Positions 28,662 to 37,767 of a DNA stretch of 64,000 bases are shown here, in pieces. This stretch comes from an uncultured Shewanella sp. (GTDB taxonomy: Bacteria > Pseudomonadota > Gammaproteobacteria > Enterobacterales > Shewanellaceae). The DNA lies in NCBI RefSeq assembly GCF_947501665.1, contig NZ_CANMWS010000008.1, positions 1 to 64,000 on the forward strand, given 5' to 3'. How positions within the stretch are numbered: the stretch's first letter is position 1; every line of letters begins with the position of its first letter. The notes beneath the pieces were generated by a model that did no database searches, was not told the DNA's origin, and saw only the letters and a list, made by a program, of their open reading frames with translations. A program made the position numbers and the translations under genes.

Positions 28662-30911
28662 ATGCTAAAGCGAAATTTCCCCGTCCTTATCCATGCTCAA
28701 GGCCTACATTGGACTCATCAACGCTTACTAGGATTGGCCAGCCAATTATGCATGTTGGCTGTCGCAGTCATTATTGTCACCAGTATTATCATTACATTGG
28801 GTGAACGACGCTTACAAGAAGATTGGGCAACACAACGGTATGCAGAGCTACAAGCCGTGGGTGGATTAATGGCAGATAGTATTTCCTTTCAACAATTTAG
28901 AACACAAATGTTGGCACAATCCGAGGTGTTAGATGAATACTTAGTTGCGCCTTCTGCCAACAAGCAAGCCTATTTAAAACAGAAATGGCAAGTGATGGTT
29001 AACAATGTTCCCGCTTTACTCGGAGTGGCGCTATATAACACCAAAGGCCAATTTGTCTTTGCCACTACAGATGAGTTTGGTCAAGAACCATTACCCCCTT
29101 CGTTATTGGGTAATGCAAAAAATATAGGCAAAGATGAAATCTACACTTCTCCACTTGAATTCACCCCCATAGAAGGTGTATTAGAACCCTATTTATATCA
29201 ATTAGCTTGGTTAACAAAAGATGAACATGAAATACAAGGTTATTTAGTCACTTATAATTCCGTTTCTAAAATGGTCAATAGCATTAAGCCTGCCTTTTCT
29301 AGTCAAAAAGCCCCATTAATGATGATAGATACCCAAGGATTACTCTATTCTGGGGCCAATAAACAGCCAGAGATTAGCCGCTTCCCACGAGCATTGGGCG
29401 ATAGTTTAAAACAAAGCTATCCCGCTTTATGGCGTAAAATGGCCATGAGTAATTTTGGTCAATTTCATGGTGAAGATGCAACTTTTGTGTATTTAAAGAT
29501 TGAGTTAGTCACTCAATATGAAACACGCCGAGAATATTTTTTACTCTCTTATGTTCGAAACAGTGACATTGCAGCCAAATTTCATCAATGGCGAAATATT
29601 TTAATTATTGCCGCTGTATTACTCACCTTGTTAGGTGCATTAGCCATAATACTGACTCATTTATACCATTTAGTGTTACGTTCAAGACAATTTAGCCTAG
29701 AATTATCAAATCAATTATTTCATGCTGATATCGGTTGTATGATAGTCAACGATAATGGGCGTGTCGTCACCGCTAATGAAATCACCGCTGAGTTACTCAG
29801 ACAACCTATGGATGATTTAGCAGACAGAAGTTTACAACGTATTTTGCAGTTAGAAGATGATCACTACGCTCAGATGATCGAATCACTCACACAACATGAG
29901 TCCTGGGAAGGTGAAATAAAAATCGACCCCGACGGAAAACAAATCCTTGTGGTTAAAATTCACCTCAAACCCAATGCCGATAAATTGTATCGCTATATGA
30001 TCGTGACTTTTGAAGATATTAGTGAACTTAAGCAATACCAACAAGATGTTTATCTTAACCAGCTCATCACCGAAAACTCGGTGCCAACAGTGCTGTCTAA
30101 TGCAAATGGTACCATCATTAGAGCCAATAGTGCTTTTGATAATATGGTGAATATTACCGATCATAACGATCAGAATTTAACCCAGTTATTAGAAAAAGAT
30201 TTAGGTAAAAACTGGTCTCAAATTACCCAACAAATTTTTACACAAGGCAGCTGGATAGGGACGATTGATGGCAAAGAAAATGAGCAACTAGAAGCCAGTA
30301 CTCAAGCGACTTTAAAAGGTTATTTAGATGAGTCTGGAGATATAGAATATATTGTCAGTACCTTTGAACGGTCACTGTCACAAAATAACTACTTGCAAGA
30401 AGGTGATCTTATTCCTCACCGCAGTACTATTTTGGTCAGTCTGCGCGATCTTGATGATTATTTTCACAATATGAGCCCACTTAATAAAGAGTTTTCAAGT
30501 TTACTTCTATTAGATATTACTGCCGAAAGTATGTTAAGTCATATCAGTGATATAGCCCAAATAGAAAATAGACAACGAGAAGTTGAATCCCAACTCTTTA
30601 GGGATCTGCCTCACCGGTATCAAATAGCCAAATGGCAATTAGGCAAACTCATCATCATTTTACCTAATACCGATGCAGATCAAGCTCACTACTTTGCTTT
30701 AGAGTCTCTCAATAAATTACAAGCAAATGGTTTAGGTGATGGTATATGCATTGGTATCGCATCATATCAAGAAGATCAAACCTTAGAACAGTTCTTAAGT
30801 AATGCAGAAATTGCGCTTAAACGCGCTAAACAAACCGGTGAACATAATATTTGCCAAGCCTTTACACGACATGATCCTTTAAGTATTTCTCCTCCGAAGA
30901 AAGACCGTTAG
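28662..30911 (+). CDS. membrane PAS-domain sensor with degenerate GGDEF domain
   Basis: A 749-residue inner-membrane signalling protein: TM1 (about 27-47), a periplasmic sensor (about 48-310), TM2 (about 311-338), one or two PAS-like domains (about 345-575, including VTANEITAELL and TIIRANSAFDNM), then a GGDEF-type fold (about 610-735). The signature site reads QLGKL at residues 659-663 instead of GGDEF, and the catalytic acidic residues are gone, so it should not make c-di-GMP. The fold is still visible in ILPNTDADQA, CIGIASY and IALKRAKQTGEHN. No EAL domain follows. Its last 50 bp overlap the convergent gene at 30862. Confidence 0.85.
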   Translation: MLKRNFPVLIHAQGLHWTHQRLLGLASQLCMLAVAVIIVTSIIITLGERRLQEDWATQRYAELQAVGGLMADSISFQQFRTQMLAQSEVLDEYLVAPSANKQAYLKQKWQVMVNNVPALLGVALYNTKGQFVFATTDEFGQEPLPPSLLGNAKNIGKDEIYTSPLEFTPIEGVLEPYLYQLAWLTKDEHEIQGYLVTYNSVSKMVNSIKPAFSSQKAPLMMIDTQGLLYSGANKQPEISRFPRALGDSLKQSYPALWRKMAMSNFGQFHGEDATFVYLKIELVTQYETRREYFLLSYVRNSDIAAKFHQWRNILIIAAVLLTLLGALAIILTHLYHLVLRSRQFSLELSNQLFHADIGCMIVNDNGRVVTANEITAELLRQPMDDLADRSLQRILQLEDDHYAQMIESLTQHESWEGEIKIDPDGKQILVVKIHLKPNADKLYRYMIVTFEDISELKQYQQDVYLNQLITENSVPTVLSNANGTIIRANSAFDNMVNITDHNDQNLTQLLEKDLGKNWSQITQQIFTQGSWIGTIDGKENEQLEASTQATLKGYLDESGDIEYIVSTFERSLSQNNYLQEGDLIPHRSTILVSLRDLDDYFHNMSPLNKEFSSLLLLDITAESMLSHISDIAQIENRQREVESQLFRDLPHRYQIAKWQLGKLIIILPNTDADQAHYFALESLNKLQANGLGDGICIGIASYQEDQTLEQFLSNAEIALKRAKQTGEHNICQAFTRHDPLSISPPKKDR

Positions 30912-32313
30912 CAGCATTAAGCTCATTAAGGTGAGTGAACTTACTCGGTAATTCACTCTCACTGATCTCTACGATACTAGAACGGTTCATGGTAATTTTG
31001 TACCTTGCATATCTCATGTCTTGCTTATTCATTCTAGACACTACAACCACATTAATTTGATAACGCCTTTCTACTGATGTATGACTTATTTTCCCCTCAG
31101 ATTCAGAGTAAATCTTCGCTTTCCCTCTTTCTAAATAACGGGCAAAAGGCGCTAAGCTAAAGTTAATTTGTTCTTGAATAGTCGAGTAACCCGCTAGAAA
31201 ATCTTTACTGGCAACTTTAGTGTAAACCCCGTAATGTAATATTTCAGAGTCAACCTTATTTTGTTTATTTCGCTGTTTTAAAATATCGGATACTGGTGGA
31301 GGTAAATCACTTTTTCTAATAAAATCAAGCCAAACGAGTTGTTTAGCTACAAGTAGCTTACTCGTTGTATCCAATAAAGTTCGGCTCCATCTTGGGCGGC
31401 CCCTTCGAATCCATTTCCAAAGTACATTACGTATGTCTTCTTTAAAAATTTCTCTAAATCCATAAATGACTGCGAGAGAAAGCACTAAACTGGTGGTTAA
31501 TCCACTAAACACACCTTGGGCTTTAATGATTAAACTTGAGACTACAAGCATGACAAGCCCAGTTGCCACCCCAGTTGTCATTTTTTTCAGCCCCACCCCC
31601 AGTAGTTTTTTTTCTTCTTTAAGTACCACACCTTGCTGTATTAACCGTCTAAGCAATAACATTTTATTCGCGATACGGTTAGGATCTTTCATCGTTTGAG
31701 CTGAATTATATCGCCGCTCCTTACGGTACTCGTGTTCTTTACGACAAAATTGAACAATCGCGTCTACACTTTCACTGTATTCACTATCTCTTGGAGAATG
31801 TGCTAAAGATTTAAGTAATTCCTGTTCACAAAGCCAAGATAAATAATTATCCGCATTTTCAAAATAAGATTTCCATTTCGGATCGCTTGGCTCATTACGT
31901 CTAAAGCGTTTTAATAGCTGAAACACTTGATTAGATAATTCATTCAACGCGGGGTAAAACTCACTCGCCTCTTCGATTTGTCTGAGCTCTTTACAATCTG
32001 TTTCAGTCGCCACGGCAAATTGATAAGCAAATAAATTCAGGTATAAACGAAACTCTTCAATAGTCCGTTTTTTCTGACTAATGAAACGACTTTGAACCAA
32101 AGGGAGATGGATCCCAGGCGAGTGATAGGAGCGCCTACCTGTGATCCCAGAATGGTAATACTCTTCTTCATCAATACTCTTAGTACTAATTCCCATTTCT
32201 TTGGGAAATAAAAAATACAAACCCAAATGCCTATTTTCACCGACTTCTAATTGATGAATAAACTTAATTGATAATGAATCTTCTTGCTTTACACTTATTT
32301 TAGACACAAGCAC
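30862..32313 (-). CDS. unrecognised 483-residue membrane protein
   Basis: I do not recognise this protein. It has two adjacent hydrophobic segments in the middle (about 246-263 and 268-285), a charged helical N-terminal half (EEFRLYLNLFAYQF, WKSYFENADNYLSWL, KERRYNS), and a cytoplasmic-looking C-terminal half with YGVYTKVASKD and SVERRYQINVVVVSRM. No signal peptide. The reading frame is long and intact. Its 3' end overlaps the PAS/GGDEF gene by 50 bp in convergent orientation. Confidence 0.72.
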   Translation of the reverse strand: MLVSKISVKQEDSLSIKFIHQLEVGENRHLGLYFLFPKEMGISTKSIDEEEYYHSGITGRRSYHSPGIHLPLVQSRFISQKKRTIEEFRLYLNLFAYQFAVATETDCKELRQIEEASEFYPALNELSNQVFQLLKRFRRNEPSDPKWKSYFENADNYLSWLCEQELLKSLAHSPRDSEYSESVDAIVQFCRKEHEYRKERRYNSAQTMKDPNRIANKMLLLRRLIQQGVVLKEEKKLLGVGLKKMTTGVATGLVMLVVSSLIIKAQGVFSGLTTSLVLSLAVIYGFREIFKEDIRNVLWKWIRRGRPRWSRTLLDTTSKLLVAKQLVWLDFIRKSDLPPPVSDILKQRNKQNKVDSEILHYGVYTKVASKDFLAGYSTIQEQINFSLAPFARYLERGKAKIYSESEGKISHTSVERRYQINVVVVSRMNKQDMRYARYKITMNRSSIVEISESELPSKFTHLNELNAANGLSSEEKYLKDHVV

Positions 32314-32505
32314 CTTTTTATTTGACTAAAAAACAACAGGCTTAACACACTGACTTTTAAACTATAATATCAGTATAGTCTAATTAATCTTGTAAAAGAT
32401 ATTTAAAAACACTGTTTGGTCATTTTCATAAAAAAAATAAATCAATAGAGAAAAAAGATACATTTTAATATCAATTTAATAAATTTTAATAACAAATAAT
32501 TGCGT

Positions 32506-33426
32506 TTAATTTATTTTTATTTTCTTCTTATAGGACCACACGCTTGCCAACACACTACCTGATAATACATGCCAAACACTAAAAATGGCTCCGGGCAATG
32601 CCGTCATGGCATTAAAGAATTTCATTGATAACGCAACAGCTAGCCCTGAGTTTTGCATACCGACTTCAATAGCAATGGTGCGACATATGGCTTCTTCATA
32701 GCCTAATAATCTCGCTCCCCAATAACCACTCAATAATCCCAATCCATTGTGAAGCACCACAGCCACCATCACCACATAGCCCATAGACTCAATATTATTG
32801 GCATTAAGCGCCACCACAATTGCAATAATAAACGCGATTGATAACATGGACATCAAGGGTAACCATCGATTGATACTGCTTATCATACGAGACAGAAAAG
32901 TATTAATGATTAATCCAATAAACACAGGTAATAAAACAATTTTTATCATGCTCAGCAGCATACTCACTAAAGGTACATTCACCACTTTTCCAACCAGAAG
33001 CTCAACTAAAAAAGGGGTTAAAATAACACTTAATATTGTTGATGTCGCTGTCATCGTAATTGATAATGCCACATTACCTTTCGCTAAAAAACAAATCACA
33101 TTTGACGCCGTACCACCTGCTACACTGCCCAACAATACCATTCCCACTAATAAATCAGCATTCAGTTCTAATGCGTTCCCAATAAGAAAAGCAAACAAAG
33201 GCATTAAGATAAATTGTAACAATACCCCCAACCCAATAACCCGTTTTGTTTTCAATACCAAAGAAAAATCATGAGGCGTTAACGTGAGCCCCATACATAA
33301 CATGATCACTGCTAGTAATGGCGAAATACTGCCATTAAAATCGGTGAAAAACGCAGGATTTTCAAAAGCGGCTCCTACGACTAACAATACCCAAAAAGGA
33401 AACGCACGAGTGACTAGCGATAACAT
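32506..33426 (-). CDS. bile acid:Na+ symporter (BASS) family transporter
   Basis: A 306-residue secondary transporter with about 10 TM helices. Conserved Na+-site segments are LGSVAGGTASNVICFLAKGN (helix 4 crossing) and EVGMQNSGLAVALS (helix 9). Bacterial members carry pantoate, keto acids and other organic anions; the substrate here is unknown. The next gene upstream is metR across a 650-bp spacer, and no pathway genes adjoin it. Confidence 0.9.
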   Translation of the reverse strand: MLSLVTRAFPFWVLLVVGAAFENPAFFTDFNGSISPLLAVIMLCMGLTLTPHDFSLVLKTKRVIGLGVLLQFILMPLFAFLIGNALELNADLLVGMVLLGSVAGGTASNVICFLAKGNVALSITMTATSTILSVILTPFLVELLVGKVVNVPLVSMLLSMIKIVLLPVFIGLIINTFLSRMISSINRWLPLMSMLSIAFIIAIVVALNANNIESMGYVVMVAVVLHNGLGLLSGYWGARLLGYEEAICRTIAIEVGMQNSGLAVALSMKFFNAMTALPGAIFSVWHVLSGSVLASVWSYKKKIKIN

Positions 33427-33686
33427 ACATCGTCCTCAAAAATCTAAGATGAACAGATAAAATACCGCTCACTTCAACATAAATACATTCAAAATACAAA
33501 AAACCACTTAGCCTCATTTATGCGGTAACACTTTTGTTACTATGTAAAGTAAATTAGACTCCATTTCAGGTTCAAGCATTCAATCAAGATTGCCGCATAA
33601 TTAGGACCTGTTGATCTTTTGTGAGCATTGCTGCAGCAGTTTGTCGTTTATTTATACAAGGCAGAGCTTATGCGGTGTCGTTATTC

Positions 33687-33878
33687 TCGGCTTTGATTCC
33701 AAATGTCGCTCTACCTTCTCCATCCTTTGAGTCGTCGGCTTTGATTCCAAATGTCGCTCTACCTTCTCCATCCTTGGAGTTGTCGGCTTGGGTTCAAATG
33801 TCACTCTACCTCCCCCCATCCATGGGGTCGTCGGCTTGGGTTCCAAACGTCGCTCTACCTCCCCCATCCATAGGGTCG
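33687..33878. repeat. tandem array of four 48-bp repeats
   Basis: Four head-to-tail units starting at 33687, 33735, 33783 and 33831, exactly 48 bp each. Each begins TCGGCTT and contains a CGCTCTACCT-like block (unit 3 reads TCACTCTACCT). Units 1-2 and 3-4 pair as closest relatives. Unit 3 has one deleted and one inserted base, shifting frame locally. Each unit can form an imperfect hairpin around TTGGGTTCCAA. Not a CRISPR array: no spacers. The plus-strand frame across it would encode 16-residue repeats (SSALIPNVALPSPSxE), but the indels argue against coding. Confidence 0.9.
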
Positions 33879-33976
33879 TCCATCAATAAGCGAAAACGCC
33901 ATAGTAAAGGAGCGCCACTTAATAGCGCAATTTTTCCCCCAAATTCAGCTTATGTAAAGTCAAAAATAGTTAACTT

Positions 33977-34000
33977 AGGCATCTGGACGTCTAGACGTTT
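33977..34000. promoter_or_regulatory. MetJ operator (three met boxes)
   Basis: Three consecutive 8-mers: AGGCATCT, GGACGTCT, AGACGTTT, matching the met box AGACGTCT at 6/8, 7/8 and 7/8. MetJ with S-adenosylmethionine binds such tandem boxes. It lies about 75 bp upstream of the metR start, consistent with MetJ control of metR as known in enterics. Confidence 0.8.
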
Positions 34001-34073
34001 ATTATGATAACCTAATCCTTCGCTATAAAATTGATTTCAAGAGCAACATGAGCCATACCCATGTGGAGATAAA

Positions 34074-34964
34074 ATGATAGAGCTTAGACATCTACGCACC
34101 CTAATTGCCTTAAAAGAAACAGGTAGTTTAGCCGGCGCTGCTGCAAAACGTTTTGTGACTCAATCAGCCTTATCTCATCAAATAAAAGAACTTGAAACCA
34201 GAATAAACTCTGCTATTTTTGTTCGTAAAAGCAAACCATTAGCTTTTACACCTGAAGGAATAAAACTGCTTAAACTTGCTGAAGATATCCTTCCAAAAGT
34301 CATGGAAACAGAAAATGAATTAAAACAGGGGTTAAATGATGAAAACCCTTTATTACGTGTCGGTATAGAATGTCACAGTTGTTTTCGGTGGTTAATGCCC
34401 GTCATGACCCAATTTAGACAAATGCACTCCCATGCAACTTTAGATTTATCAAGTCGCTACCTATTTGATTCTCTTGATGCACTGGGATCCGGTTCTCTCG
34501 ATGTAGTACTCACATCCGATCCAGTACCTGATCAGTCTATTCATTACAAACACTTGTTTGACTTTGAAGTCAAACTGGTCGTTGCCACCGATCATCCTTT
34601 AGCTCAAGAAACTTATGTGACTCCCGAACAGTTAACGGGTTATCCTATTTTAAGCTACCCAGTTCCCATTGAAAGGATGGATATTTATCGCCATTTTTTA
34701 GAACCTGCAGGCATTACACCGGGACCTCAGATCCATTGCGATCTTACCTTGATGTTACTGCAACGCATTGCTTGTAAAGATGGTATCGCAGCATTACCCT
34801 CTTGGTCTATAAAAGAGGCTCACGGACTCAGTTTAACCAGTATATCCCTTGGAGAAAAGGGGTTAACCAGATCATTATTTGGAGCTTATCGTCCTAATAA
34901 TACCAAAGGGCTGCTATCGCAAAACTGGCTTGAACTCGTCTCACAAGAAGGAATGAAAAAGTAA
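34074..34964 (+). CDS. metR: LysR-family methionine biosynthesis regulator MetR
   Basis: MetR activates metE, metH and related genes and responds to homocysteine. The 296-residue protein aligns with E. coli MetR throughout: the N-terminus MIELRHLRTLIAL, the HTH segment TQSALSHQIKELE, RKSKPLAFTPEG, and the MetR-specific GIECHSCFRWLMPVM and EPAGITPGPQ segments. GGAG lies five bases before the ATG. A MetJ operator lies upstream. Confidence 0.95.
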   Translation: MIELRHLRTLIALKETGSLAGAAAKRFVTQSALSHQIKELETRINSAIFVRKSKPLAFTPEGIKLLKLAEDILPKVMETENELKQGLNDENPLLRVGIECHSCFRWLMPVMTQFRQMHSHATLDLSSRYLFDSLDALGSGSLDVVLTSDPVPDQSIHYKHLFDFEVKLVVATDHPLAQETYVTPEQLTGYPILSYPVPIERMDIYRHFLEPAGITPGPQIHCDLTLMLLQRIACKDGIAALPSWSIKEAHGLSLTSISLGEKGLTRSLFGAYRPNNTKGLLSQNWLELVSQEGMKK

Positions 34965-34974
34965 TAAACTCGGG

Positions 34975-35013
34975 TAAAAAATAATTGGCCTCAAAAGTCC
35001 TCTTTGAGGCCAA
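34975..35013. terminator. terminator between metR and HDOD gene
   Basis: TTGGCCTCAAA (34985-34995) / TTTGAGGCCAA (35003-35013), a perfect 11-bp stem. The T-run (ATTATTTTTT) lies on the minus-strand side, serving the HDOD gene; it may also stop metR. Confidence 0.8.
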
Positions 35014-35032
35014 CATCAGTATTTCATAACAA

Positions 35033-35764
35033 TTATATTTTAGGGTTTAACAATAAATTTCTTTTTTCCAAAATAGCTTGCAATATCATACCTGCCGAAT
35101 GACTTTCTCTAGCTTGTTGTAAATTATGAGCAATCATAAACTCATCCCGCAGATCATCATCTAACCCTAGTTGTGCAAAAGCCTGCAAAGTTAAAGTTTG
35201 CTGGTGATTATCAATAAGTGATTTTAATACCCCTAAAGGATAAGGCTGGCTTGCAGTATCATTTAAATAAGCAAAAGCACTCAATACAATGATTTCACCA
35301 AACACACTGAACAAAGCTAACGTTTGCACCTCATCGGGATTGATCCCTTTACTTTTAATTCCTTGTAAACTGTCAAGAGCCTCGCTCGCCACCTCTTCGG
35401 TCAAGGTCCAATATCCCTGCACTAACTTTTTATAGGGTTCAGCCAATTCATCCAAACGTTCCTTTAAATAAAAACTAAACGCATAACGATAAATATTGAT
35501 CTGACCTAAACGGACTAATGCATCTTTTAATGAACGATTCCGATGAGTCCCCATTCCAACACAATCTGCACAGTGACTTCGCCATAATAAGTGTGCAGAT
35601 AAAGCGGGATCCGATGAAACAATATCAATCACATTACGCACATCACTTTGGGCAATAATAGCTTTTTTCAAAGGGATCAAGATCCCTCTTCGCCCAATTA
35701 CTTGCTCTTCATTGCCAATAATCGCATGTACTTGAGTAAATACCTGCTGCTCAAGATCTGTCAT
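35033..35764 (-). CDS. HDOD-domain protein
   Basis: A 243-residue protein made up of an HDOD domain, an HD-related output domain that has lost the metal-binding residues and is found in signalling proteins. Recognisable segments are VSSDPALSAHLLWRSHC, RSLKDALVRLGQINIYRYAFSF, and EVASEALDSLQG. No enzymatic or DNA-binding domain is attached. Role unknown; the neighbours give no clue. Confidence 0.78.
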   Translation of the reverse strand: MTDLEQQVFTQVHAIIGNEEQVIGRRGILIPLKKAIIAQSDVRNVIDIVSSDPALSAHLLWRSHCADCVGMGTHRNRSLKDALVRLGQINIYRYAFSFYLKERLDELAEPYKKLVQGYWTLTEEVASEALDSLQGIKSKGINPDEVQTLALFSVFGEIIVLSAFAYLNDTASQPYPLGVLKSLIDNHQQTLTLQAFAQLGLDDDLRDEFMIAHNLQQARESHSAGMILQAILEKRNLLLNPKI

Positions 35765-36241
35765 CTGAAGTTTTAAACCTTCTTATTTTTAATATTATTT
35801 AACAACGACATTATTTTTACAAACAAATGAAACAATGCCTAATCTTATCTAGCTTAACAAGTTTCGGCTATTTTAGGGGCTAAAAATAGAATTTAAATTA
35901 AAATTTACAATCAAAACTCATTATTTTTAAGTATAAAATTCAATTATTAGTACGCTATTTAAATTTGCCACTTTAAAAGCTGACCCCTTCAGCATTCCGC
36001 TATTAATTTAACATAAGTAACAGAAATGGGTGCAAAGTAACCGCTAACAGCCTAAAGCGACCATTTTTCCATTTTGATGAATACACTCTCTACTTCAATG
36101 GTAACGAATATCATTAGTTTAAAGAATAACCACATTAAATTGTTATATATTAATACTTTAGTTTAACAAATGTTTTTAATTTAAATTTCTATGTTAACCT
36201 CCGCCGCCTCAAATAACACATGAACATTTTCAGTACATAAA
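35765..36241. other. AT-rich intergenic region
   Basis: About 477 bp between the divergent HDOD and outer-membrane barrel genes. It must hold the barrel promoter. No gene or repeat seen. Confidence 0.5.
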
Positions 36242-36886
36242 ATGACCACAAAAAAACTTACTATTGCCACATTAATGTTAACGACAGCGCATATTGCAAC
36301 CGCAAACGCAAACACCGAAGGTTTTTATCTTGGCGGTGAATTTGGTAATACCAACTTAAAAATTGCTGATTTATCTATTGATGACCGTGAGAAAAGTTAT
36401 GGCCTATACACTGGCTATCAATTTAACCACTGGTTCGCATTAGAAGGAAAAATATCAAAAGCAGGTGATTACCACCTATCTGAAGATCTCATCTTTGTAT
36501 CGATAGATGAACATAATCATTCCAGCTATTCTACCGCCCATGCTCAATGGGAAATATCCACTACAACGTATAGCTTCGCCCCAAAATTTACCTTACAGCT
36601 GAATGATGTCTTATCTGTATATAGTAAGCTAGGCCTCAATTATACGAAAGTGTCAGGCGACGGGAATATCACCACATTAGATGACAAATATTTCGTAAAA
36701 TATTATTTTGATAATACAAAAGGCTGGGGTTACACCTTCGCAGTTGGATTTAATGCATCGCTTAATAAACACTTAGCGCTTCGCTTAGGCTACGATTATG
36801 CTGAAACCGATTTAAAAAATAACTATGGCACGAAACTAAAGACAAAACTGTCTCAATTTAGCGTAGGGTTAAATTATACTTTTTAA
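36242..36886 (+). CDS. small outer-membrane beta-barrel protein, paralog 1
   Basis: A 214-residue protein with a cleavable signal peptide (MTTKKLTIATLMLTTAHIAT then ANA) followed by NTEGFYLGGEFG, alternating beta strands throughout and a C-terminal aromatic (SVGLNYTF), the BAM recognition end. This is the eight-strand OmpA/OmpW-like barrel class. It is followed 198 bp later by a paralog. Function unknown: porin-like, adhesin or structural roles are all possible. Confidence 0.82.
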   Translation: MTTKKLTIATLMLTTAHIATANANTEGFYLGGEFGNTNLKIADLSIDDREKSYGLYTGYQFNHWFALEGKISKAGDYHLSEDLIFVSIDEHNHSSYSTAHAQWEISTTTYSFAPKFTLQLNDVLSVYSKLGLNYTKVSGDGNITTLDDKYFVKYYFDNTKGWGYTFAVGFNASLNKHLALRLGYDYAETDLKNNYGTKLKTKLSQFSVGLNYTF

Positions 36887-36917
36887 GGCCCATGCTTAAG
36901 CGAGTACTTTTCTGATA

Positions 36918-36948
36918 TGTCCTAAATATGACCACACTATTTAGGACA
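36918..36948 (+). terminator. hairpin after barrel paralog 1
   Basis: Perfect 11-bp stem TGTCCTAAATA / TATTTAGGACA with a 9-nt loop, 31 bp past the gene. No T-run follows (AAATC), so it is a weak terminator or mRNA-end hairpin. Confidence 0.45.
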
Positions 36949-37038
36949 AAATCAACAACTCTACCTTCCCATTTCATCCACATATCTAAGCTCAAGACTT
37001 TAGTCTACAACTTATTATATTTCAGTGACCTAAATGAT

Positions 37039-37047
37039 CCCCCCCCC
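37039..37047 (+). repeat. C9 homopolymer upstream of barrel paralog 2
   Basis: Nine consecutive C in an AT-rich region, 16 bp before a -10-like TAGAAT (37064-37069) and 37 bp before the start of the outer-membrane gene. Such tracts can change length by slippage. Confidence 0.8.
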
Positions 37048-37084
37048 AATCAATCTTACTAGATAGAATATTTTTCCAAACATA

Positions 37085-37684
37085 ATGAAAAAAATTACTA
37101 TTGCGACAATTATACTCGCCACTACACATATCACTACAGCCAAGGCTAACACCGACGGTTTTTACCTTGGCGGCACACTAGGCACAACTCACTTAGATAT
37201 ATCCTCTTATAGCGGTACAGAAAACAGCTATGGTTTAATCAGTGGTTATCAATTTAATCATCATTTAGCACTAGAGGCGCAAGCATTTAAAACCGGAAAT
37301 TATCATATTAATCCTGAACAAAACGCAATTAAAGAAACCCAGTATCAAGGCCGTCTCAACGCTCAAGGAATATCACTTGCACCTAAATTTATTTGGCCAT
37401 TTCATGACACATTCTCAGTCTATGCTAAAGCCGGTGTCAGCTACACTGAAATCAATTTTGATGTTTATTCGACGAATACCAATGAAAATCCATTAAATGA
37501 TATTGATGGTTGGGGGTACCAATTTGGTTTAGGTATTGATGCTGAAATGCTACCTAACTGGACCATTCACTTAGGTTATGATTTTATCTCTGGAAATCTA
37601 AACGAAAACAATGCAGGTCAAAATGTTGATAAAACCACTGTTAAACTCACTCAGTTTAATTTTGGCCTACATTATAACTTTTAA
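37085..37684 (+). CDS. small outer-membrane beta-barrel protein, paralog 2
   Basis: A 199-residue paralog of the preceding gene: signal peptide MKKITIATIILATTHITTAKA, mature start NTDGFYLGGTLG, shared SGYQFNHHLALEAQAFKTG, C-terminal TQFNFGLHYNF. The two share the N-terminal strands best and diverge in the loops, as surface proteins do. No strong ribosome site. The promoter region carries a C9 tract. Confidence 0.82.
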   Translation: MKKITIATIILATTHITTAKANTDGFYLGGTLGTTHLDISSYSGTENSYGLISGYQFNHHLALEAQAFKTGNYHINPEQNAIKETQYQGRLNAQGISLAPKFIWPFHDTFSVYAKAGVSYTEINFDVYSTNTNENPLNDIDGWGYQFGLGIDAEMLPNWTIHLGYDFISGNLNENNAGQNVDKTTVKLTQFNFGLHYNF

Positions 37685-37704
37685 ATCATGCACTTAATGT
37701 AACT

Positions 37705-37733
37705 CCGCCCTTTACTCCACAATGAAAGGGCGG
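37705..37733 (+). terminator. terminator after barrel paralog 2
   Basis: CCGCCCTTT (37705-37713) / AAAGGGCGG (37725-37733), followed by TGCTTATTT. The T-tract is modest. The TonB receptor gene converges from the right. Confidence 0.6.
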
Positions 37734-37767
37734 TGCTTATTTATCGCAGCTAATTTATGACAACCGA

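Larger units (their letters stand above)
33427..34073. other. metR upstream region with repeat array and MetJ site
   Basis: About 647 bp. Holds the 48-bp array, a TAATAGCGC-type motif shared with the dispersed repeat (33912-33938), the MetJ operator, and the metR promoter. A plus-strand open frame at 33621-34007 runs through the array, but I do not call it a gene. Confidence 0.6.

Noticed and set aside
33687..33878. CRISPR array
   Set aside because: The repeats are contiguous with no spacers, and no cas gene is in the window.
33621..34007. Open frame through the 48-bp array, encoding 16-residue repeats
   Set aside because: No ribosome site, and the balanced indel in unit 3 breaks the repeat at protein level; the frame is explained by 48 being a multiple of 3.
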